This document shows positions 6,104 to 10,785 of a stretch of 10,785 nt of DNA, piece by piece (the first letter of the stretch is position 1; each line of letters begins with the position of its first letter). The stretch is from Reyranella sp. (lineage in GTDB: Bacteria; Pseudomonadota; Alphaproteobacteria; Reyranellales; Reyranellaceae), in NCBI GenBank assembly GCA_030681635.1, contig JAUXRT010000447.1:1-10785 (forward strand), in the 5' to 3' direction. The notes beneath the pieces were generated by a model that saw only the letters and a program-made list of their open reading frames with translations, had not been told where the DNA came from and searched no databases. A program made the translations under genes and the position numbers.

Positions 6104-6194
6104 CTCACTTGGACACAGCCAATATGATGGACCTTTCGGCAAGCACGGGGCTTGATCGCACTATCGCATTTGCCGCTTCCGCGATCACACGCAT
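6104..6194. other. Spacer upstream of the HEPN-like gene
   Basis: This 91-nt spacer separates the GC-rich GST-like gene from the lower-GC HEPN-like gene. I see no clear promoter and no strong ribosome binding site before ATG 6195. A short CAAGC-ACGGG-GCTTG inverted repeat is present without a T-run. A 31-codon frame from 6124 overlaps the next gene and has no supporting features. Confidence 0.4.
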
Positions 6195-7160
6195 ATGCCG
6201 ACAGAACGACAGAAGCTGAACCTGTTGGACTTTGTCCCTGCCGGTTGGTTCAAAGAACATAACCTAAGCAGTGTTTGGCTTTCGGGCTTTCGAGCCTTTC
6301 GGGTCCAAGCCGCCCTCAGCGAGGGTTACGCTCACTTTGACATGGGTGATGTTCAAGCCGTCTTGATCCACGGGTCAGTGCCCTATTGGTCCGTCAAAGA
6401 TTTTCGAGTCGACTGGCAAGGCGATTCGCCGGTGTTTGAGGTCAGCGGCGCCAGCCAAGTCCAGCCTCCCGCTGGCTTCTATTTGATACTTCTTGCGCCC
6501 CACGACCGAGACGGGATCAAAGGTGACGAAGGCAGAACCAAAGCCCGCATTAGCGCAACAGTCGGCATGCTCGCGGCAATATTTGGACGCAACATTGTCT
6601 TTCTGCGTGTCTTCGATAACGTTCTTGAGCTCAGCGATGGTCGAACGCACAGCTTTAGCCCAACAATTGAAAACCCTCTCGCATTCCCCCCAGTAGACGC
6701 GACTGACACCAGGCGGCGTCTGGCGCAACAGCTCTTCGCATCTCTCGCAACCTTGAGCTCCCCTCAACGGAACTTGGTCGAACTGTCACTACGTTGGTAT
6801 GAGCAAGCGCTATTCGATAGCGGTACTGACGCATTCATCAAGTTCTGGATCGCAATTGAAACACTGGCGATGCCGAACATTACAAACATCCGAGCAATTG
6901 ATGCTCTGCTAGCGACCGCTTACGGAATTGACGAACAGAGCGTGAGATCCGCTTTCAAGATTGGTCGCATATTCGGACTTCGAGGTCGGATCGTGCATGA
7001 TGGCGCAATTGTTCCAATTCATTCCGAGCTGATGGCCTATCTCGAGGCCTTGTACGTAGACGTGCTATACGCATGTCTCTCTGTTCCGATCGAGAGACGC
7101 GCTGCTACGATCTTGGCTCGGTCAGATTTTGATTTGGAAAGTTACTTACAAGAAGACTGA
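6195..7160 (+). CDS. Uncharacterised protein with a C-terminal Apea-like HEPN domain
   Basis: A 321-residue protein without signal peptide or membrane segment. Residues 1-180 are mixed and not recognised; hydrophobic strands such as FYLILLAPHD (95-104) and NIVFLRVFD (133-141) suggest an alpha/beta domain. Residues about 188-300 match the pattern of Apea-like HEPN domains: LVELSLRWYEQALFDSG, then FIKFWIAIETLAMP (214-227), and GLRGRIVHDG (261-270), where family members often read 'LRS.IVHGG'. R263-x4-H268 fits the R-x4-6-H motif that forms the active site of HEPN ribonucleases. HEPN proteins act in toxin-antitoxin, phage-defence and RNA-processing systems, but many large-protein members have no known role. 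The gene stands alone and less GC-rich than its neighbours (27 of 60 bases G+C at 6841-6900, against 42 of 60 at 7261-7320), which suggests horizontal transfer. The start codon lacks an obvious Shine-Dalgarno. RNase activity is inferred. Confidence 0.65.
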   Translation: MPTERQKLNLLDFVPAGWFKEHNLSSVWLSGFRAFRVQAALSEGYAHFDMGDVQAVLIHGSVPYWSVKDFRVDWQGDSPVFEVSGASQVQPPAGFYLILLAPHDRDGIKGDEGRTKARISATVGMLAAIFGRNIVFLRVFDNVLELSDGRTHSFSPTIENPLAFPPVDATDTRRRLAQQLFASLATLSSPQRNLVELSLRWYEQALFDSGTDAFIKFWIAIETLAMPNITNIRAIDALLATAYGIDEQSVRSAFKIGRIFGLRGRIVHDGAIVPIHSELMAYLEALYVDVLYACLSVPIERRAATILARSDFDLESYLQED

Positions 7161-7199
7161 GCGTCTCTAGCAGCGGCGCACAGCTCTGCGATCTTAGAG

Positions 7200-9542
7200 T
7201 TACACTTGCTTCAGGATCTGCCACACCTTCTCCGGCGTCGCCGGCATGTCGATGTGGGTGACGCCCCATTCGGAAAGCGCATCGACCACGGCGTTCATCA
7301 CCGAGGGCAGCGCGCCCGCGCAGCCGGCCTCGCCGCAGCCCTTGACGCCCAGCCGGTTGGTCTTGCACGGCACGGAATGGTTCTCGATCGAGAAATCGGG
7401 CGCGTCCGACGCACGCGGCATGGCGTAGTCCATGTAGGAACCGGTCACGGGCTGGCCCTGTTGGTCGTAGACCGTGCGTTCCATCAGCGCTTGGCCGATG
7501 CCCTGGATGACGCCGCCGTGCGCCTGGCCCGCGACCAGCATCGGGTTGATGACCGTGCCGAAGTCGTTGACCATGAAATAGCGCACCACCTCGATCACGC
7601 CGGTGTCGCGGTCGATCTCGACTTCGGCGACATGGCAGCCGTTGGGGAAGGAGAAGGGTGGATTGTCCGAGATGTGGCTGACGTCGAGAGACTGCGGCAC
7701 GTCGGCCGGCAGTTTCAGGCCGCTGCGCAGCTTGTCCGCGAGCTCCAGAATGCTGACGCCGCGATCGGTGCCGGCAATCACGAAACGGCCTTGCGTGAAT
7801 TCGATATCCACGGCCGAGGCTTCGAGCACGTGTGCCGCGATCTGCTTGCCCTGCGCGATCAGTATGTCGCCGGCCTCCAGGAACGCCTGACTGGCAACCA
7901 GGGCCGACTTCGAGCCGCCGGTGCCGCCGCCCACCTTGAGCTGGTCGCTGTCGCCCTGCAGCAGGCGGAAGCACTCCAGCGGAATGCCGAGCTGGCTGCC
8001 CAGCACCTGCGCGAAGGGCGTGGCGTGACCCTGCCCATAGTCGAGCGTGCCGCTCAGCATGGTGATCGTGCCGTCGTCCTCGAAGCGGATGCCGCCGTAT
8101 TCCTTGGCCGGCGGCCCCGTGACTTCTAGATAGGAGCCGATGCCGCGGCCACGCAACTTGTTGCGGGCCGCGCTCTCCTGCTTGCGCGCCTCGAAGCCCG
8201 ACCAGTCCGCGGCCTTCAGCGCCTTGTCGAGCACCGAGGTGAATTCGCCTGAATCGTAGTTCATGCCTGACGGCGCCTTATAAGGCATCTGCCCGGGCGC
8301 GATGTGATTCATCCGCCTGAGCTCGACCCTGTCGATCCCCATCTCGCGCGCCGCCGTGTCGATCAGGCGCTCCATATAATAATTACCCTCGGGCCGCCCG
8401 GCGCCGCGATAGGCCGCGACCGGCGTGGTGTTGGTGAACACGACCTTGGAGTTCACCTCCATCGCCGGCGTCTTGTAGACGTCGATGACGTTCTTCACGG
8501 CGTTGGTGGTGGCCGGCATCGGCGGATAGATGTAGGCGCCGGCGTTGCCGGTGCCGCTCAGGCGCACGGCAAGGAACCTGCCGTCCTTGTCGAGCGCCAG
8601 TTCGGCGATGCGCTGGTGATCGCGACCGGCATGGTCGCTCAGGAAACTCTCGGAGCGCTCGTCGGTCCACTTCACTGGGCGACCGAGCAGCTTGCCGCCC
8701 AGCAGCAGCGGGGCGTACTCGGGATAGACCTGCGACTTCATGCCGAACGAGCCGCCGACATTGCCGGTCAGCACGCGCAGCTTGTTCGGCGGCACGTTGA
8801 GCACGTCCTTGGCGAGGCCGCCGCGCAGGCCCATCACACCCTGGCACCCGACGTGCAAGGTCCAGCGCTCGGTCCCGGGATCGTAGGAGCCGACCGCGGA
8901 GCGCGGCTCCATGGCATTCACCACGATTCGGTTGGAGGCGATTTCGAGCCTGGTGACGTGCGCCGCCTCGGCGAAAGCTTTCTTCACCGCTTCGGCATCA
9001 CCGTAGTGGAAGTCGAGCACCAGATTACCCGGCGCTTCCTCGTGGATCTGTGGCGCGCCGGGTTTCAGCGCGTCAGCCGGCGTGGTGACGGCGGGCAGTT
9101 CCTCGATATCGAGTTCGACGGCTTCGGCGGCGTCCTTGGCCTGCACGGCCGTTTCGGCCACGACGCAGGCCACGGCCTCGCCCACGAAGCGCACGCGGCC
9201 TTTGGCCAGCGACGGCCGGGGCGGCGTCTTCATCGGCTTGCCGTCGCGGTCGGGAATGTTGAGGCCGCATCTCATCGGCCCGAAGCCCGCCGCCTCGAGA
9301 TCGGCGTTGGTATAGATGGCGAGCACGCCCGGCATCGCTTTCGCGGCGGACACGTCGATGCCCTTCAGCAAACCGTGCGCGATCCTGCTGCGCACCATCA
9401 CGGCGTAGGCCTGGCCCGGCAGATTGATGTCGTCGGTGTAGCGACCCTCGCCGCGCAGCAGCTTCGGGTCCTCCGAGCGCGGCACCGACTGGCCAACCCC
9501 AAACTTCATCAGCGAGAGTTCGGTATCGTCGTGCGCATCCAT
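7200..9542 (-). CDS. Xanthine dehydrogenase/CoxL-family molybdopterin-binding large subunit
   Basis: The 780-residue catalytic subunit of a molybdenum hydroxylase, which inserts oxygen from water into a substrate C-H bond. The start is ATG 9540-9542, 5 nt after TGAGG. The longer frame to 9767 overlaps the upstream NIPSNAP gene and is rejected. Near the N-terminus is FGVGQSVPRSEDPKLLRGEG (14-33). Molybdenum-cofactor motifs follow: GGSFGMK (263-269), AYRGAGRPEGN (377-387), GQGHATPFAQ (503-512) and KGCGEAGCAGALPS (734-747), with E738 as the expected catalytic base. True CO dehydrogenases (form I) carry 'AYRCSFR'; this protein has AYRGAGR, as in form II and other hydroxylases, so CO is an unlikely substrate. 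The FAD (CoxM-like) and 2Fe-2S (CoxS-like) subunits are not in the window, and the region downstream is an unrelated convergent gene. The NIPSNAP gene is 59 nt upstream on the same strand, separated by a strong hairpin. The substrate is unknown, perhaps an aromatic, N-heterocyclic or aldehyde compound. Confidence 0.95.
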   Translation of the reverse strand: MDAHDDTELSLMKFGVGQSVPRSEDPKLLRGEGRYTDDINLPGQAYAVMVRSRIAHGLLKGIDVSAAKAMPGVLAIYTNADLEAAGFGPMRCGLNIPDRDGKPMKTPPRPSLAKGRVRFVGEAVACVVAETAVQAKDAAEAVELDIEELPAVTTPADALKPGAPQIHEEAPGNLVLDFHYGDAEAVKKAFAEAAHVTRLEIASNRIVVNAMEPRSAVGSYDPGTERWTLHVGCQGVMGLRGGLAKDVLNVPPNKLRVLTGNVGGSFGMKSQVYPEYAPLLLGGKLLGRPVKWTDERSESFLSDHAGRDHQRIAELALDKDGRFLAVRLSGTGNAGAYIYPPMPATTNAVKNVIDVYKTPAMEVNSKVVFTNTTPVAAYRGAGRPEGNYYMERLIDTAAREMGIDRVELRRMNHIAPGQMPYKAPSGMNYDSGEFTSVLDKALKAADWSGFEARKQESAARNKLRGRGIGSYLEVTGPPAKEYGGIRFEDDGTITMLSGTLDYGQGHATPFAQVLGSQLGIPLECFRLLQGDSDQLKVGGGTGGSKSALVASQAFLEAGDILIAQGKQIAAHVLEASAVDIEFTQGRFVIAGTDRGVSILELADKLRSGLKLPADVPQSLDVSHISDNPPFSFPNGCHVAEVEIDRDTGVIEVVRYFMVNDFGTVINPMLVAGQAHGGVIQGIGQALMERTVYDQQGQPVTGSYMDYAMPRASDAPDFSIENHSVPCKTNRLGVKGCGEAGCAGALPSVMNAVVDALSEWGVTHIDMPATPEKVWQILKQV

Positions 9543-9547
9543 GACAA

Positions 9548-9552
9548 CCTCA
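9548..9552 (-). promoter_or_regulatory. Shine-Dalgarno (TGAGG) fixing the start of the molybdenum hydroxylase
   Basis: TGAGG with a 5-nt spacer to the ATG at 9540-9542. The next in-frame ATG (9507-9509, before KFGVGQ) has no such sequence. Confidence 0.55.
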
Positions 9553-9562
9553 CAATAGTTGA

Positions 9563-9587
9563 GGGCGCGCCATGTTATGGCGCGCCC
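9563..9587 (-). repeat. Intergenic hairpin between the NIPSNAP and molybdenum hydroxylase genes
   Basis: GGGCGCGCCAT (9563-9573) and ATGGCGCGCCC (9577-9587) are perfect 11-bp arms around a 3-nt loop. It lies 14 nt after the NIPSNAP stop codon and 20 nt before the hydroxylase ATG. No T-run follows in the direction of transcription, so it is not a classical terminator. An intra-operon RNA stem that stabilises the upstream mRNA or adjusts downstream expression is the likely role. A regulator-binding palindrome is the alternative. Confidence 0.7.
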
Positions 9588-9601
9588 CCGGTACGCAAGA
9601 C

Positions 9602-10240
9602 CTACTTGTTCGGCGAGTAGTTCGTCGGCAACAGCAAGGTCGAGTGCATCGCCTGCAGTTTCTCTGGCCCCTTGGCGAGATAGGCCTGCCACGCCGGGTC
9701 CTTCATCGCCGCACCGCGCGCCTCGAAGCGCTCCTGCAGATTCTTGTAGCGCCAGAGATGGATCCACTCATTGGGCTGCGGGAACTCGCCTGTCCAGGCG
9801 CCCCAGATCGGCGAATACTTCTCACGCGCGGCCTGCACTTCCTTGAAGTCTTTGCCGTACTGGGCAGCGCCGCCCATGTTGCAGCGATAGATGCGCAGCT
9901 CGTAGATGTTGCCGGTGGTGTTGTCCGACGGCTTGATGTCGACCACGGCATTCATGAGCCGCAGGTCCTGGCGCTCGATCAGCGGGCGGATCACCGGGAC
10001 ATAGCCTTCGGTCCACGGCTTGTGCTTCATCAGCTCGGTGCGAAGACGCGTGCGCTCTTCGTAGCTGTCGTACTTCCACAGATGCCAGATCTGGTTCAGC
10101 GCACCAAACTCGGCTGTCCAGTAGCCATGGTTCACACCGAAATTCTGGCCGCGGGCAGGCCGGCCGATCGTCTCGGCAGCCTTCAGGTATTCCGGCATCT
10201 TGCCGGGCTTCAGCGTGTAGCAGCGAAGTTCATAGACCAT
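9602..10240 (-). CDS. NIPSNAP-family protein with two tandem NIPSNAP repeats
   Basis: A 212-residue soluble protein. The start is ATG 10238-10240 with AGAGGAAA about 5 nt upstream; the longer frame to 10441 runs into the upstream gene and is rejected. Two ferredoxin-like NIPSNAP repeats are visible. Repeat 1 (residues 1-100) has VYELRCYTLKPGKMPEY and GYWTAEFGALNQIWHLWKY. Repeat 2 (111-205) has IYELRIYRCNMGGAAQY and GAWTGEFPQPNEWIHLWRY. The shared 'YELR.Y', 'W..EFG..N.. HLW.Y' and 'ER' elements show an internal duplication. NIPSNAP proteins belong to the dimeric alpha/beta-barrel fold, and single domains usually pair, so this fusion may form the pair in one chain. Bacterial members often sit in catabolic operons, but their biochemistry is mostly unknown. 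The gap to the upstream enolase-superfamily stop codon is 11 nt, so the genes form one operon. Confidence 0.9.
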   Translation of the reverse strand: MVYELRCYTLKPGKMPEYLKAAETIGRPARGQNFGVNHGYWTAEFGALNQIWHLWKYDSYEERTRLRTELMKHKPWTEGYVPVIRPLIERQDLRLMNAVVDIKPSDNTTGNIYELRIYRCNMGGAAQYGKDFKEVQAAREKYSPIWGAWTGEFPQPNEWIHLWRYKNLQERFEARGAAMKDPAWQAYLAKGPEKLQAMHSTLLLPTNYSPNK

Positions 10241-10251
10241 GTCGTTTCCTC

Positions 10252-10785
10252 TCAGGGATGGGGATTCTTGGGTGGGTGCGCTCGCACTGCTTCTTCGTTG
10301 ATGTCGGCGCCCCAGCCAGGCCGGGTGGGCACGATCAGTTCGCCATTCTGGATCACCGGCGGGTGCGTCACCAGATCGTCCTTCCAGGGTACGTCGTCGA
10401 TATCGATTTCCATGATGCGGAAATTGGGCATGGCCGCACACAGGTGAGCGCTCATCAGGGTCGACATGTGGCCGTAGAAATTGTGCGGCGCGCAGTTGAT
10501 CTCATAAGCCTCCGCCATGGCGGCGACCTTGAGCGATTCCATCAGCCCGTTCCACGGCACGTCGATGATCGAGACATCGATGGAACGATTCTCGAAGAAA
10601 GGCCGGAACTGGCGGCGCCCGAACAGCGATTCGCAGGAGGCGATCGGCATCGACGCACGGTCGCGGATGAGCCGCAATCCCTCGGGGTCGTAGGAGTCGA
10701 TCTCCAGCCAGAAGAGATTGTAGGGCTCGCAGGTCCGCGCGACCTTGATGTAGCCCTCGGTCTTGAAATTGAAATTGGTGTCGAG
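10252..10785 (-). CDS. Enolase-superfamily protein, mandelate racemase/galactonate dehydratase type (5' end outside window)
   Basis: The last 177 residues of the protein are present; the frame is open to the window edge and ends in TGA at 10252-10254. It covers the second half of the TIM barrel. In window numbering, LDTNFNF starts with the first metal-ligand strand (D2 with N4), FWLEIDSYDPEG holds the second ligand E28, and PIASCESLFGRRQF holds the third, E52. Further on, SIIDVPWNG contains D75 and CAPHNFYGH contains H101, the Asp-His base pair of the mandelate racemase-like subgroups. The magnesium and general-base sites are therefore intact. Members abstract a proton alpha to a carboxylate, giving racemisation or dehydration of sugar acids and related compounds. 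The first barrel strand and capping domain, which decide specificity, are missing, so the substrate is open. It is the first visible gene of the operon with the NIPSNAP and molybdenum hydroxylase genes. Confidence 0.88.
   Translation of the reverse strand, partial: LDTNFNFKTEGYIKVARTCEPYNLFWLEIDSYDPEGLRLIRDRASMPIASCESLFGRRQFRPFFENRSIDVSIIDVPWNGLMESLKVAAMAEAYEINCAPHNFYGHMSTLMSAHLCAAMPNFRIMEIDIDDVPWKDDLVTHPPVIQNGELIVPTRPGWGADINEEAVRAHPPKNPHP

Noticed and set aside
6124..6219. 31-codon frame before and overlapping the HEPN-like gene, considered as an antitoxin
   Set aside because: It has no Shine-Dalgarno, no recognisable fold and a 25-nt overlap in another frame. The evidence is too weak to call a toxin-antitoxin pair.
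7161..7199. Possible bidirectional terminator between the convergent HEPN-like and hydroxylase genes
   Set aside because: Only short, interrupted pairings (CTCTA/TAGAG and GCAG/CTGC) are present, without a T-run.
8304..9620. Plus-strand open frame (438 codons) opposite the molybdenum hydroxylase
   Set aside because: It is antisense to strongly conserved coding sequence. The product is a His/Gly/Arg-rich shadow without recognisable domains.
9543..9767. N-terminal extension of the molybdenum hydroxylase frame
   Set aside because: It overlaps the end of the NIPSNAP gene and the intergenic hairpin, and the ATG at 9542 has its own Shine-Dalgarno.
10241..10441. N-terminal extension of the NIPSNAP frame
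   Set aside because: It overlaps the conserved 3' end of the enolase-superfamily gene. The ATG at 10240 starts the domain directly and has a ribosome binding site.

Overview
This window looks like chromosomal DNA of a GC-rich Gram-negative bacterium, most likely an alphaproteobacterium with a broad catabolic repertoire. I base that on the GC- and C-ending codon use, the exported proteins, a TorF-type outer-membrane porin, and the combination of CoxL-type molybdoenzyme, NIPSNAP and enolase-superfamily genes. The genus cannot be fixed from the sequence alone. I saw no tRNA, rRNA, CRISPR array, insertion sequence or phage gene.

Layout. Positions 1-729 (+) hold the tail of a probable TetR-type regulator, followed after 3 nt by an exported staphylococcal-nuclease-fold protein. 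Positions 734-2756 are all on the minus strand: a small winged-helix-like hypothetical protein, a 25-residue membrane microprotein, a D-isomer-specific 2-hydroxyacid dehydrogenase, and a compact SET-domain protein. Two strong hairpins lie between the microprotein and the dehydrogenase. A divergent spacer (2757-3006) leads to a plus-strand cluster: a dipeptide/nickel-type periplasmic solute-binding protein, a TorF-family porin and a glutathione S-transferase-like protein. Together these read as an envelope uptake and modification group without its own permease or ATPase. Next is a lone plus-strand gene (6195-7160) whose composition is visibly less GC-rich than its neighbours. Its C-terminal half resembles the Apea-like HEPN domain and carries an R-x4-H motif. 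Converging on it from the right is a minus-strand catabolic operon read 10785 to 7200: an enolase-superfamily (mandelate racemase/galactonate dehydratase type) protein cut by the window edge, a protein with two NIPSNAP repeats, and a xanthine dehydrogenase/CoxL-family molybdopterin-binding subunit.

How they may work together. The right-hand operon looks like a pathway for a small organic acid or (hetero)aromatic compound: a dehydratase/racemase-type step, a NIPSNAP protein of unknown chemistry, and a molybdenum hydroxylase. The FAD and 2Fe-2S partner subunits of the hydroxylase are absent from the window. The most distinctive items are the HEPN-like gene, the orphan hydroxylase in a NIPSNAP operon with a strong intergenic hairpin, the nuclease-fold protein with an altered calcium-ligand position, and the membrane microprotein. 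Nothing here is convincingly a complete new system; the HEPN-like gene is the best candidate for an uncharacterised accessory function.
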